Part shown: one piece after another, positions 1 through 10,033 of the stretch
Layout: every line of letters begins with the position of its first letter
Numbering within the stretch: position 1 is the first letter of the stretch
Source: Azorinus chamasolen
Taxonomy: Eukaryota > Mollusca > Bivalvia > Cardiida > Solecurtidae
Direction: 5' to 3'
DNA length: 64,000 bases
NCBI GenBank assembly: GCA_963576725.1
Contig: OY755240.1
Location: 38,032,629 to 38,096,628, forward strand
The notes under the pieces: model-generated
What the model was told of the DNA's origin: nothing
Database searches by the model: none
What the model saw: only the letters and a program-made list of their open reading frames with translations
Position numbers and translations under genes: made by a program

Positions 1-1202
1 TGGGTCGAGCCATCGTAAAGAAGACCACGATTAAGATCTCGGGAAATGAGGTGATACCTTCTGATCCTTCGAGATCATGAATTTCAGTACTTATTGTTCT
101 GAAAATTGAATACCGCTTAAGCCGGTGCTAGGAGGCGTAAGCAGTGTTGCACTTTCAATTACTGCTCACGAACAGACTAAATAAAACCGAGTCTGCAATT
201 TTCTCTTTTTGTGTTGCAATTTTTGCTTTCGGGGGATCATCACCCTTCAGAATTTTTGATGATAGCGACGTCTATGAGTGCTACCGAGACCTCTGGAAAA
301 CCGATAATGAGCGGAAGAATTCCCAGTAGAGATGTGACAAAGTTGAGAGTAAACGCCGAAGACAAGGCTAATGGAAAACAGAAGGACCTTGCCGTTGCAA
401 ATGCTTATGGTAAACGCTTCATCATCCCGCTTGATTTTGAAATCCTTGAGAGTCACATGCCCTTCTTCCTGTCGGCTTTCGGGGATAGGCTTGAGTATGA
501 ACTCACATTTAATGAATACAGCCGTGTGGTCCAGGCAGACAACGACGCCAATGCTAAGTTCTCTATAGAGGGAATTGCATTGGAGTTTGAGATGGCCACT
601 AATAAGGAGTTGGCCGATATCATCCGCCAACGGTATGCTGGGAGGATGTCTATCTTATACGACCGTGTTTTACGCCACCGGAAGATCCCTAAAGATAAAT
701 CTGATACACTATGGAACGTAAACCTGAACGTCCCCGCCAGGTCTATGAATGGAGTTAAGGAGCCGGAAGATGCATTTGCCCCCCAAAGCGAGACCTTCTA
801 TAACCCAAAAATTACTAAGGTGGAGGTAACGGTAGAGTTCCAAACCAGCTCTACGCTCAAGGAATGCGTCCCTACCAGCTGTAAGATGAACCTAGGAAGC
901 TTATGGCTGGAGGGTCTAAACGACACCCCGAAGTGGCTATGGTTGCGAAAGATTTATGGATGCACGCCTGTAAACTCGCAAATTACCTCACTGAAGAATT
1001 TGAACTTCGGCTGGACCTGAGGTCTACCGATGATGATAGTTTGCATGGTAATGGGCGTCGTCTCGACAACGCGAGTCAGGGTATTACGATCCAGATTACT
1101 AAAGAAGCGGAAGCGCGAGGTGCTTTAAACATGTACCTCTACATCATTATGGACGCACTGTTGAATATAGAAAATGGAAGATTCGTCTCAGCACTTTTCT
1201 AA
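1..1202 (+). pseudogene. Polinton/Maverick-type major capsid protein (double jelly-roll), broken
   Basis: The sequence reads as the hexon-like major capsid protein of a Polinton/adintovirus-type element, the shell-forming protein. An N-terminal scrap lies at 3-46. A 212-bp repeat (47-258) then interrupts it. The coding signal resumes at about 259, switches frame near 322 and again near 870-905, and stops at 1200-1202. Recognisable stretches include ILYDRVLRHRKIP at about 649-690 and the C-terminal block containing DLRSSTDD-like (here DLRSTDDD) and NIENGRFVSA. A short internal deletion seems to accompany the second shift. The ATPase start codon at 1174 overlaps its last 29 nt, a compact arrangement expected of a viral gene cluster. 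Family assignment is from recalled conservation of these blocks among metazoan Polintons. Because the window opens inside the gene, any upstream protease or minor capsid gene lies outside. Confidence 0.75.
47..258 (-). repeat. Solo core copy of the core-spacer-core repeat family, inserted in the capsid gene
   Basis: This block is the reverse orientation of a repeat seen again at 24335-24590, 32160-32640, 61550-61830, 62283-62770 and 63240-63447. Diagnostic shared strings are GACTCGGTTTTATTGAGTC (hairpin-forming, reverse complement here) and CCGGCTTAAGC. It begins at ATACCTTCTGATCC and ends at TTCAGAATT, and splits the capsid reading frame. No convincing long target duplication is seen. Confidence 0.85.
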
Positions 1203-1788
1203 AGAACCTCACTCAGCGATTATATGTGGAATGACAGGGTGTCTAAAAACGGTCTTCGCCCTAAACTTACTCGAGGGTCCGTTTTACGGAATATTTAATC
1301 ATATTGTTATCATCTGTCCGACACTTAAGCACAACAAGACTTACCAAGAACGATCGTGGGTTTAAAGAGACAAAGATGTTTACGTTGTAGATCCGGGTGA
1401 ACGCCTTCATGACTACCTGTGCGCTTTGTATCAGGTATTCCAGGGCGAACCGACATTGTATTTTATCGATGATATGGCCGCTAACAGGCAACATACCAAA
1501 AAGAAAGATATGCTTTCCGAATTGGCGTTTAGTGGCCGGCATGCGAAGTAGTCGGTTTGGGTCTTAACTCAGAAGTACAATTCAGTTCTCAAAGACCTTC
1601 GGGAGCAAACACGCTGGGTCGCTCTCTTTCACTGTAAGGACCGAGACTCATTTGAGGAGTGTCTGCGTGAGAACGATGTTATCCCAGCTTCTGAGAGGCT
1701 TATAATTCGGGATAGGTTGGCTAAAACTAAACACGCTAAGCTGATTTTAAATAATTCCCAACCTAGTAACTATAGAATTATAATTTGA
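1174..1788 (+). pseudogene. Polinton packaging ATPase (FtsK/HerA-like), two in-frame stops
   Basis: This is the genome-packaging ATPase that pumps DNA into the capsid in Polinton-like elements. A single frame runs from ATG 1174 to TGA 1786-1788, interrupted only by TAA at 1363-1365 and TAG at 1549-1551 (about 205 codons). A Walker A-like loop, GMTGCLKT, lies at residues 19-26, with Cys-Leu where Gly/Ser usually sits. A Walker B strand TLYFIDDM follows about 80 residues later, with TQKYNS further on as a sensor-like strand. It overlaps the end of the capsid gene by 29 nt. The order capsid-ATPase matches the expected neighbourhood. A clean frame with only two stops suggests point decay rather than rearrangement. 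Confidence 0.75.
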
Positions 1789-1821
1789 TAAAAAAGTGTT
1801 CATGTTGCTTTATTTGGTGGA

Positions 1822-2046
1822 TTGCTATTCTTTTTAGGTTGGGAATTATTAATTAAACTTGGGAAGTGTGTGTGTATAGCAATGGAGTGTGATGAAATTA
1901 TAGACTCGCTTCTGGAAACAGAAAACAGCACCCCACCACCGGTGTACTCACCACCAAGGGATGGAGAGCCTGGAGATATTTTAAAAAAAGAGAGAGAGGT
2001 TAGCCGCCCTGGCCATGGGAGGTCAATCAAAGCTATACCTAGGTAA
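1822..2046 (+). CDS. Small hypothetical ORF in the Polinton cluster (74 aa)
   Basis: I do not recognise this ORF. It has a short hydrophobic N-terminus (MLFFLGWELLIKLG), then a Cys, Glu-rich and Pro-rich middle (TPPPVYSPP) and a basic tail. The PPxY-like PPVY string would be a WW/late-domain-type motif, but that is only suggestive. It sits between the ATPase and the next ORF on the same strand and overlaps that ORF's start. A 76-codon frame is also open on the minus strand here, so coding status is uncertain. Confidence 0.35.
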   Translation: MLFFLGWELLIKLGKCVCIAMECDEIIDSLLETENSTPPPVYSPPRDGEPGDILKKEREVSRPGHGRSIKAIPR

Positions 2047-2419
2047 AGTCATGTCTGCAGATCATATTGAAGGCATGAGTAAAGAAGAGATAGATAAAAT
2101 TTACGCCCGATACGAGACAAGGTTGGGGGCGGATATGACAAAGACACTTGGTACTGTAACTCTTCAGTTATATGGCAAACTGGCGGCTTACCTACTACCG
2201 ATCCCAGATGACCGACAGAATTTACTTGTTACTGACCTTAAGAAAGACCCATTTGTTGGGCATGCAATAAGTGCTGCTACTTGCGAACTTTATCACCGTT
2301 ATGGTATGCACTTAGCCCCACTAACGGCCATGCTCAACACAATTAAACATTGTGAAAGGCCTACAAATATAGTTCATGAAAACACAACCGGAGATTGTAG
2401 AGAAAGTAACCAAAGTTAA
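2015..2419 (+). CDS. Polinton-associated conserved hypothetical protein (134 aa)
   Basis: This uninterrupted 134-codon frame starts at ATG 2015. The sequence is mostly helical and polar: an acidic segment around MSKEEIDKIYARYE, then TLQLYGKLAAYLLPIPD, a DPFVGHAISAATCELYHRYG stretch and a tail that overlaps the next frame. I recall similar short proteins next to the capsid and ATPase genes in invertebrate Polintons, but I cannot name a function. It follows the previous ORF with a short overlap and precedes the repeat-bearing ORF at 2376. It is one of the few intact reading frames in the element. Confidence 0.5.
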   Translation: MGGQSKLYLGKVMSADHIEGMSKEEIDKIYARYETRLGADMTKTLGTVTLQLYGKLAAYLLPIPDDRQNLLVTDLKKDPFVGHAISAATCELYHRYGMHLAPLTAMLNTIKHCERPTNIVHENTTGDCRESNQS

Positions 2420-2844
2420 AGATCCTAAGAAGGTGGCTGCGGGTAAAAAAGCGGCTATATCCAAAAGAAAAAACATGAAGAGCTCCTTAAACAGCTTCAG
2501 AATTATAAGGAAAAATGTTTAACACCTACTAAACACTGTTCAACACCTACTGAAGATTGTTCAACACCTGCTGAACATTGTTTAACACCTACTGAACAGT
2601 GTTCAACACATATTGAACACTGTTCAACACCTACTGAACAAAATTCAACATTCATGGAGCTGTAATAACAGGGCTTGCAGTTGGGTATGCCCGGATTAGT
2701 AAGGCTGTTCTAGGGGGCGTGTACCCTAAACTAGATTTCACCCCTCGAGATGTTGGTATGATTATAGTAGACGTCACATCTGCCCTTGCTGCTAGAGACC
2801 TCCTAATAAAGCAGGGCATAATCCCAGCCGATATTTTGAAGTAA
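2376..2844 (+). pseudogene. Basic, heptad-repeat, hydrophobic-tail protein of the Polinton; two frameshifts
   Basis: Three consecutive frames make up one plausible gene. From ATG 2376, a Lys-rich segment with DPKKVAAGKKAA reads in one frame to about 2460. The next frame carries KKKHEELLKQLQNYKEKC and then a seven-residue repeat (TPTEHCS-like, about six copies) until a stop near 2665. The third frame, open across 2657-2844, gives a hydrophobic segment (GAVITGLAVGYARISKAV) and the C-terminus. The DNA behind the heptads is a 21-bp tandem repeat (2519-2645), so expansion or slippage there may have caused one shift. A Lys-rich head plus a single hydrophobic segment suggests a DNA- or membrane-associated virion protein, but that is inference. 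Confidence 0.45.
2519..2645 (+). repeat. 21-bp tandem repeat inside the small Polinton ORF
   Basis: About six imperfect copies of a 21-bp unit built on TTCAACACCTACTGAACA. The period is a multiple of three, so it encodes a heptapeptide repeat with one Cys per unit in one frame. Confidence 0.85.
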
Positions 2845-2864
2845 TGTTTTGAAAGTAAATAAGA

Positions 2865-3303
2865 ATGGCAAGTATAGCAATAATGTTAGGTGGTGCAGTC
2901 GCTAATGCAGTGGCGTTCACTGAGAGTAATTATTTATTCAGTATGTTCAAGAGTTCTGACGTTGAAGAAGAGCGTAGACGGCACGATGCCGCTATAGAAA
3001 AACTTCAGGCAGCACAGGCGGCCTGGGCAAACAAAACGGAACCAGCGGTTGAATTATATCCAGGATGAGCTTCGCCGGCAAGGTCATGCCATCCAAACAT
3101 TTATAGACGTAGATATGGCTATGCAGGAGTATGCTCTATTCATGCCTAAGAATAGTAAAATGTTAACACCACTCCCCCAACCTCAGTTGTCTGACTATTA
3201 TACTCCATCCGGTGACCCGCAAGCTAGGGAAATAGGTTTCATTATTTTAGCACTTGGTGCTGCCGGGCTTGCTGGTTATTACATGGAAAAGAAAATGAAT
3301 TAA
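2865..3303 (+). pseudogene. Polinton small membrane-type protein, one frameshift
   Basis: The first piece (2865-3068) starts MASIAIMLGGAVANAVAF and then has a charged coiled-coil-like segment (EEERRRHDAAIEKLQAAQ). The second piece (frame +1, up to 3303) continues with IQDELRRQGHAIQTFIDVD, a Pro-rich linker with LSDYYTPSGD, and a C-terminal hydrophobic helix (IGFIILALGAAGLAGYY) ending in EKKMN. The two overlap near 3049-3068, implying a single indel there. A hydrophobic segment at each end with a helical middle is compatible with a virion membrane or penton-associated protein. I recall this architecture from Polinton clusters without an assigned function. Confidence 0.5.
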
Positions 3304-3470
3304 ACAAATGTTTTTTATATATACTATGTCAGCATTTTCACAGAGAGTGATGAAAGCTTTTAGAGAATATCAAATAGACAGCAGACCTTTATTTTTTCAA
3401 TCTAAAGCAGAAGATAATGTGAAGCCTTCATTTTTTTTAATCTAAAACAGCTAATCTAAAATTACAAAAA

Positions 3471-3683
3471 ATGTTTGAAGACGATTATGTTAAGCCTAAA
3501 GCACATTGCCACACTAAATGTAAATGGTTGGTTATTGGGAAGACGGAGTTATGCAATAACAGCTGTAGGAAGGACTACTGTAAGGTTCATCTTGCTCGTT
3601 TACGGGAGAGCGTGGGGACAAAGCCCTGTAATATCTGCGGGAGAGGGGTTAGAAATAAATATTGCGTATGTTATAGGTGTTGA
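3471..3683 (+). CDS. Cysteine-rich small protein of the Polinton (putative zinc binding)
   Basis: An intact 70-codon frame with twelve cysteines and several histidines, arranged as CHTKCKW, LCNNSC, YCKVHLARLR, KPCNICGRG and YCVCYRC. CxxC spacings recur, so one or two zinc-binding sites are likely. Such small Cys-rich proteins accompany Polinton structural genes in invertebrates, and their role is unknown. A second frame (3475-3762) is open here but lacks the patterned cysteines. The gene is preceded by an AT-rich 160-bp spacer with two similar TTTTTTTAATCTAAA-like strings. Confidence 0.55.
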   Translation: MFEDDYVKPKAHCHTKCKWLVIGKTELCNNSCRKDYCKVHLARLRESVGTKPCNICGRGVRNKYCVCYRC

Positions 3684-3808
3684 TATAATAAAATACAATG
3701 TAGAGAAAGACGGCGGGAGGATAGAGCCTTTCAAAAAGAGGTTAAACGTCTTATGTCTATAGATATTTCTATTTGAAGAAAGGTATTTTATATATATACC
3801 AATAAAGA

Positions 3809-4233
3809 ATGGTAAAAAAAATTCAGAGAGAGCGAAATCTTTCAGAGAAGAATATTATAAAGAAACCGGCGTAAAGCCTCCATATCCAGGAGCTGCAAAA
3901 CAATTAGAAAAATATAAAACAACGGGGGAACTTCCTCAAATAACCCGAACCCCCACTTATGGGGATATAGCGAGAGCATTGAGGGACAAGTTTAAAAGAG
4001 AAACCGGTGAGTGACCCCCTTATCCGCGATCTAAAGCGGATCTTAAGGAATTACAAGAAAGGTTAGAAAAAGTTAGGACAACGGGGGAACTTCCGCCACC
4101 AACTCGAGAACCAACTCCCACTTATGGTGAGAGAGCGAGAGCGTTGAGAAGTGAATTTGAAAAAGAAACCGGTGAGAGACCGCCCTATCCGGGAAGAAAA
4201 GGGGCTATTACTAGAGCTAGAAAATTGAGATAA
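3809..4233 (+). pseudogene. Polinton ORF with two copies of a 60-65 residue domain
   Basis: After the ATG at 3809 a run of eight A's (3814-3821) shifts the frame. From about 3820 one frame reads to TAA 4231-4233 with a single TGA at 4012-4014. Each of two tandem domains has the order Tyr-Gly or Ser-Glu-Arg start, F-x-x-E, KETG, PPYPG or PPYPR, a helix, then TTGELP. The first covers roughly 3820-3945, the second 3955-4110, and a third partial unit (TYGERARALRSEF, ERPPYPG) ends the protein. I do not recognise a family. The repeated basic helix followed by PPYP could be a nucleic-acid-binding module. It lies directly upstream of the DNA polymerase on the same strand. Confidence 0.5.
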
Positions 4234-6256
4234 AATAGAGATAAAAAAATTAATTTCCACCAAACCCCCAAAGCATTCGGAAAGTAACTACGCAGTTGGA
4301 GGGTAGATGTACCAGTAGGACATATGGATTTGACAGCGTTTCTTGAATACGCTAAGTCTAAAATTCATAAAAAAAATGGAAGAAGAAGTCTTACATCTCG
4401 GTGGGCTTAAGTTTCAACAATCAGTTTAAGTTCAGCTTAGTAAAGCAACGCCGGATGGAGCTGAGGAATACACCGACCCAGTCTTACGGAACAGGCAGAA
4501 GGTAATTCAACAAGCGAATGAAATTAACGAGGTTTTAGAAGAAGTTTTTTCCCAACTGCTTGAAAATCTCGAGAAATGGACCCAGAGAGGTTCTGGATGG
4601 GTGGTTGATCAAGTGGATAATTTATGGTTGGCCATAGCACGGTATCAACCTTTGAGAGGTGGTTCTTACATAGATCTACCTAAAGTTGTAAAAAATAAAC
4701 ATGCGGTGATAAATGTACAAAACAAGGACGACGACTGTGTATGCTGGAGTATTCTCGCGATATTATTTCCGGTAGAAACCAATCCTGAAAGACCTTCTAA
4801 ATATTATAACGTGAAAGACCGCCTAAACCGAAAAGGAATTAACTCTCCAACACCCATCTCTGAAATACTAAAAATTGAGAAACAAAATAATTTTGCTATA
4901 AATGTGTTTGGATGGAAAAAGGGAGTTATAATTTACCATATAAGCAAACAGCCAGCCTGCATGGGAAGAATTAACTTACTCCTGATAGAAAAAGACGGAA
5001 CATTTCATTACACAGCGATAAAGGACCTAAACCGCTTGTTATATAATCAAAGTAAACATAAATCCCGTAAGTACTTCTGTGAGAGATGCCTCCATGATTA
5101 CATTCCGAAAGACCTACTCGAAGCCCATAAACCAGACTGTCGAGGCAATGATCAAAGTGCAGTGCGAGTTGATATGCCAAAGGAAGGAAAAAATAAACTA
5201 ACCTTTATTAATCACCAAAAACAACTTCCATTCCCCCTTATCATTTATGCAGACTTTGAATCTCTTGTTAGAAAAATAGAAGGAGCCGAATTAGACTCCT
5301 CAAAAAGTAATACTAGGAACACCCAATACCACGAAGCCTGTAGTTATTCTTACGTAGTATTCAGGTATGATGGGAAAACAGAGACACCAGTTGAGTATAG
5401 AGGACCAAACGCGGCTGAACAATTTCTTCATTCATTATAAAAAGAAGAACAGAAAATGAAAACCATATTCGCTAAACCTAAGAACATGTTGATGACTAAA
5501 AAAGATAAGGAAAACTATAGAAAGTCCACAATCTGCCACGTATGTCAGAAACCACTCGAGGGTGACTCTGTCCGCGACCACTGCCACATCACTGGAAAAT
5601 ATCGGGGAGCGGCTCATAATACCTGTAACATAAAATTGAAAATTGAACCCTTAAAAACTGCCATTCAGATGGTCTTCCATAATCTTAGGGGATATGACTG
5701 CCATTTACTGATGCAGGCAATTTCAAAAGTGACAGGACAAATAACGTGCATTCCAAATAATACGGAAAAATATATATCTTTCAGTCTCAATCAGCTTCGT
5801 TTTATAGATAGTGCCCAATTCCTTCTTTCCAGCCTTGATAGATTGGTGTCAGCCAATCCTCCGGAGGCCTTTAAAATTACTACCCAATATGAACCCGACG
5901 TGGTAAGGCTTTCACTACTAATGAGGAAGGGAGTCTAACGTATGAGTATATGGACGATTGGAATCGCTTTAATGAGAAAAAATTGCCACCAATGGAATCC
6001 TTCTACAGTTCATTAACGTTGTCAGGAATCAGCGAAGAAGATTATAAACATGCACAAGAGATGTGGGATAAATTTAATTGTAAGGCGACATTATGATCTA
6101 TATAATCGAACCGATGTCTTACTGCTGGCGGATGTCTTTGAGGAATTTCGGAAAACATGTAGGAATCAATATGGCCTCGTATCTGCACTTTATTATACAA
6201 GCCCAGGTTTATCATGGGACGCCCTACTTAAGAAAACGGAAATCGAACTTTTGTTT

Positions 6257-6347
6257 TGTCTTGTGGCTTTACCGTTTCTTGTTAGATGGTGTTTGGTGCG
6301 GTGTCATTTCGTGTGTGGCTCTCCCTGTTTGACTCTTTTTCCATATT
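6257..6347 (+). repeat. Short fragment of the CA-repeat family inside the polymerase
   Basis: About 91 bp interrupts the polymerase between the codons for EIELL and DYDQH. Its end, GTGTGTGGCTCTCCCTGTTTGACT...TTTTCCAT, resembles the 3' end of the dispersed family at 35540-35600 (GCATGTGGCTTTGCCTGCTTGACT...TTTTCCAT). It is in the opposite orientation to the larger copy 100 bp downstream. Confidence 0.5.
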
Positions 6348-6451
6348 GAATTACTTACCGATTATGACCAGCATCTCTTCATTGAAAAAGGCCTACGAGG
6401 TGAAATCTCCATGTCATCCACGAGGTACGCAAAAGCAAACAACCCTCTTGT

Positions 6452-7007
6452 TAAATGGAAAAGTAGTAAAGTCAGGCAGGCAAAGCCACATACAAGACGC
6501 AACCACCACCAAAACACCTATAGACAGCATCACACACACACACACACACACAACCACACACCCAAACGCACACACACACACGCACGAAATGAACACAAAA
6601 AACACCAAAAGACACACAAGAACCAGAGACAAACGTTCCACATATGAACAAAATCACAAGCACAAAGACGCAAGGCAAACAAAAGGAAGGGTGACAAAGA
6701 GAGTACCGCCTTGGCACGGTCAGTAGCAAAAACACCACTGGGGGTTTAAATCGGGTTACGGACGTCCTAACCTCACACTTCTCTCAAAGTCACCCTAGCT
6801 TTACAAATATTGTAAATAAAGGTATCCCCGCTGGACTTACCCACAACACAGACGACGGTGAACACAGGACAACATGTAAAACATAGCATAATAACTGTGA
6901 CAATCCGTCAAATATGTACTCAATGACTTTGCTGAAGTCAGAGCACCTGCAGGTAAGCCGTTAAGGGCACGACAGGGAAAAAGTAATACATGAGTCTGGT
7001 AAGCTCA
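6452..7007 (-). mobile_element. Dispersed CA-repeat family, copy 1, inserted in the polymerase
   Basis: This roughly 556-bp block is the reverse complement of 35028-35600 and, with internal deletions, of 49918-50387. A diverged copy lies at 22440-22720. Shared landmarks are GAGCTTACCAGACTCATG at one end, an AACCGGTTTAAACCCCC-like string in the middle, an internal (CA/GT)n tract, and CTTTACTACTTTTCCATT at the other end. It carries no coding capacity. It splits the polymerase between the codons of NNPLV and YNANNP. Confidence 0.85.
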
Positions 7008-7824
7008 TCCTATAACGCCAATAACCCCAATACATATATAATGTACCTTGATGCAAATAACTTATATGGACGGGCGATGAGTCAATCGTTACCAGTGGGT
7101 GGCTTCCGATGGGTTGATGATTGTAAGACCATAGATGTAACAACAATGGAAGCCGACTCATGATTCTGGAAGTTGATCTGGAGTACCCCGAAGAGTGACA
7201 TGACGAGCATAATGCGTACCCACTAGCTCCAGAGCGGATAAAGATCGAGAAAGAGTGGATGTCTGAGTACCAGAATCAATTTCTAGGTGTTGGGGTGGCG
7301 CCTACAGAGGTTGAAAAACTGGTACCCAATCTCCGAAATAAGGAAAAGTATGTGCTACATTATCGAAACCTACAGCTTTACCTTTCGCTTGGAATGAAAT
7401 TAAAAATAATCTATAGGGCCCTACGTTTCAAATAGAGTCCCTTGATGGAGCCATACATTCGTATGAATACAGAACAACTGAGAAAAAAGCCACCAGCGAT
7501 TTTGAAAAAGACCTATACAAGTTAATGAACAACAGTGTGTTTGGGAAAATAATGGAAAATCTAAGACGCCGAGTGAATGTAAAACTGTTGAGGGGTTCAG
7601 AGGAAGATAAACATCGGAAACTGACAGCTAGCCCATCATTTGCGAGGGCCACTATATTCGATGATGATCTTGCAGCTATTAAGATCCATAAGAGCAGCCT
7701 GCTTCTAAACCGCCAACTATATGTAGGCATGGGCATTTTCGATTTATCAAAAACCCTCATGTACGACTTTTATTACAAGAAAATCATTGATGCGAAGCAT
7801 CAAAAGGCGCGTATTACTGAATAA

Positions 7825-8559
7825 TAATCAAACCTATTTTATATCATATTTAAATATGGGGTAAAGTAACAACCAACATTTTTTTTGCTTTACTGCATAC
7901 ATGTTTCGATTTACATCTTCATCGGTACATAACAACTATAATATACGTAACGTCACTGAAGTGACGTCATTTTTAATTTTTTTTATAATATTTAAGTAAT
8001 GTCAAAAAAATGCCTAAATGTTTTAGACTACTCATATGGCCTTAGTTACACTAAAACAAATTCACCAGTTTCATCACAAAGGACCCTTGAATCGGCAGCC
8101 ATTTCAGTCGGGTGACCCTAGTTATACCCTTTCAGTCTCACACTGGACCCCTTATCCCTTTTCAGGCTAAATATTCATGTAAGAAATAATGACATCATGA
8201 ATATTTATTATCCCACCTTTTATAATGGCATGAGCACACAAATATTTACAATTTCTTAAGTTCACAGCTTATTGCAGGTCTAAAGTAATGCTGACAACTC
8301 CTGTAGGGTTTTAGACATAATAGTATTCATTTCATACTGTATATTTATCCAATTCGAGATAGCAAAGTTCAACTGAATGTCTAAATGAAAAGCCAAGGAG
8401 TATCTATATTATTTCATAAGTAAACAGAGAAGATTCAGTAGGAGCCATATATAAATGGCAATTGTGATATGATTGAAATGAATACGCAGGAATGAATCCA
8501 ATAAAAACTAGAGGTTTGTTTTTGTCACAAAAACAGATGTCTCCCCCTCCCATTCTCTT
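7825..8559. other. AT-rich sequence inside the block that splits the Polinton, no gene
   Basis: There are no coding frames longer than 60 codons with protein-like composition. A GTCACTGAAGTGACGTCA palindrome-like string lies at about 7953-7970. This is the left edge of the foreign block between the two halves of the polymerase gene. Confidence 0.6.
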
Positions 8560-9640
8560 TCCAATACACAGGTGTAATGTCTGTAACTCCAAACTTATCA
8601 GGGTCTAATTTTAAGTCATCAGGGGCAATAACTCCAACATTATCAGGGGGAGACAATTCAATAAACCAGGGTACACAACCACACATGCTGGTCAACATTC
8701 CTGTGAAGTTTAGTGACTCTAGTACCAGTGGTTTCAGAGATACGCACGACACAAAGTAAAGTTTCTTTTATTTTAAGTCATAAGGGGCAGTAACTCCAAA
8801 GTTATCAGGGGGAGACAATTAAAAAACCCAGATGCACAACAACTCATGCAGGTGAACATTCCTGTGAAGTTTTGTGACCCTAGCCCTACTGGTTTCAGAG
8901 ATACGTGCATCACAAAGTTGCTCTAATTTTAGGTTATCATATCTGGGGCAATAACTCAAGAATTATCAAGGGGAGACAATTAAAAAACCCAGGTGCACAA
9001 CAACTCATGCTGATCAACATTCCTGTGAAGTTTGGTGACTCTAGCCATAGTGGTTTCAGAGATATGCACCACAATAAGTAAAGTTTGTCTAATTTTAAGT
9101 CATCAGAGGCAGTTACTCCAAAATTAACAGGGGAGACAATTAAAAAATCCCAGGTGCACAACAACTCATGCTAGTGAACAATCCTGTCAAGTTTGGTTAC
9201 TCTAGCCCTACTGGTTTCAGAGATACGCGCGACACAAAGTTTGTATAAATTTAAGTGTTCATATCAGGGGCAATAACTCAAGAATTATCAGGGGGAGACA
9301 ATTCAAAAAACATAGGTGCACATTAACTCATGCTGGCGAACATTCCTGTGAAGTTTGGTGACTCTAGTACAAGCGGTTTCAGAGATACGCGCGACACAAA
9401 GTTTTTCTAATTTTAAGTCAGCAGGGGCAATAACTCCAAAGTTATCAAGGGGAGACAATTCAAAAACCCTAGGTACACAACAACTCATACTGGTGAACAT
9501 TCCTGTGAAGTTTGGTGACTCTAGCCCAACTGGTTTCAGAGACAGACAGACAGACGGACGGACGGACAGACGGACGGACGGACAGACAGACAACTCTGTT
9601 TTATATCTCCCCATAAATGGGGGAGACATATAAGGACATA
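8560..9640. repeat. Pearl-like tandem repeat (about 160-bp cores) with ACGG/CAGA microsatellite
   Basis: Six to seven imperfect copies of a unit of about 160 bp. Each contains GGGGCAATAACTCC, AGGGGGAGACAATT, GTGCACAACAACTCATGC and CTGTGAAGTTTGGTGACT, and ends in GGTTTCAGAGATACGCGCG. The last copy runs into CAGACAGACAGACGGACGGA repeats (9540-9591) and a unique tail with CCCCATAAATGGGGGAG. Tandem cores followed by an ACGG-type microsatellite are the layout reported for bivalve 'pearl' non-autonomous elements. Frames open on both strands here are by-products of the repeat. Confidence 0.85.
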
Positions 9641-10029
9641 TGTTGTTGTTAGATGTTAGCCTTAAGCCTGTTGGTGGCGGATGAATGATTATTTTTGCAA
9701 ACACTTTGTGTCCAGATGATATGTTGAGCAGCTCAGTTTCTTATCAAGATTCAAACTGTTTGCCACCTTGCTTGCATATAGCGGGTGAAAATTTGTGTAA
9801 AAAACCCCAACAACTTTCAACCAAAAATGTGCATCCATAATTAAAATTAATCAGATCATAATGCTGTTAAATCGAGTGATACATCATCAAATAAATAACC
9901 AATTAAATAATTAGTACAAACTGTCGCGGCTATAAACATCTCTGATGACACTAGTGCAAACAGGTACCACCATTAACAATTTGCTATTAGAACATAATTC
10001 AAACAGCGATTGATTTTGTTTGTTTGATA
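9641..10029. other. Unique AT-rich spacer between the pearl-like repeat and the Gypsy element
   Basis: No genes, no strong repeats. The sequence ends with the left CTTA target duplication of the Gypsy element (10030-10033). Confidence 0.6.
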
Positions 10030-10033
10030 CTTA

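Larger units (their letters stand above)
4376..7824 (+). pseudogene. Polinton protein-primed DNA polymerase B, N-terminal through motif B; truncated and interrupted
   Basis: This is the family B polymerase that replicates Polintons. It starts at ATG 4376, with in-frame stops at 4427 and 5438, frame changes near 5900 and 6085, and two repeat insertions (about 6257-6347 and 6452-7007). Visible landmarks are: PLRGGSYIDLP (about 4654), a CxxC...HxxxC finger (RYFCERCLHD-like, about 5080-5140), exonuclease I YADFESLV (about 5247), an HNH-like CHVC...DHCHITGKYRGAAHNTC block (5535-5630), exonuclease II FHNLRGYDCHLL, exonuclease III NRTDVLLLADVFEEF, palm motif A YLDANNLYG (about 7043) and motif B KLMNNSVFGK (about 7520). 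Motif C is missing here and is found at about 18218. The coding sequence ends after DFYYKKIIDA, where foreign sequence begins. Confidence 0.85.

Noticed and set aside
6257..6347. Possible spliceosomal intron in the Polinton polymerase
   Set aside because: It lacks GT...AG borders, and its end matches the dispersed CA-repeat family.
6286..6738. 146- and 88-codon frames over the CA tract
   Set aside because: They lie in the inserted non-coding repeat family and its (CA)n tract, not in the polymerase frame.
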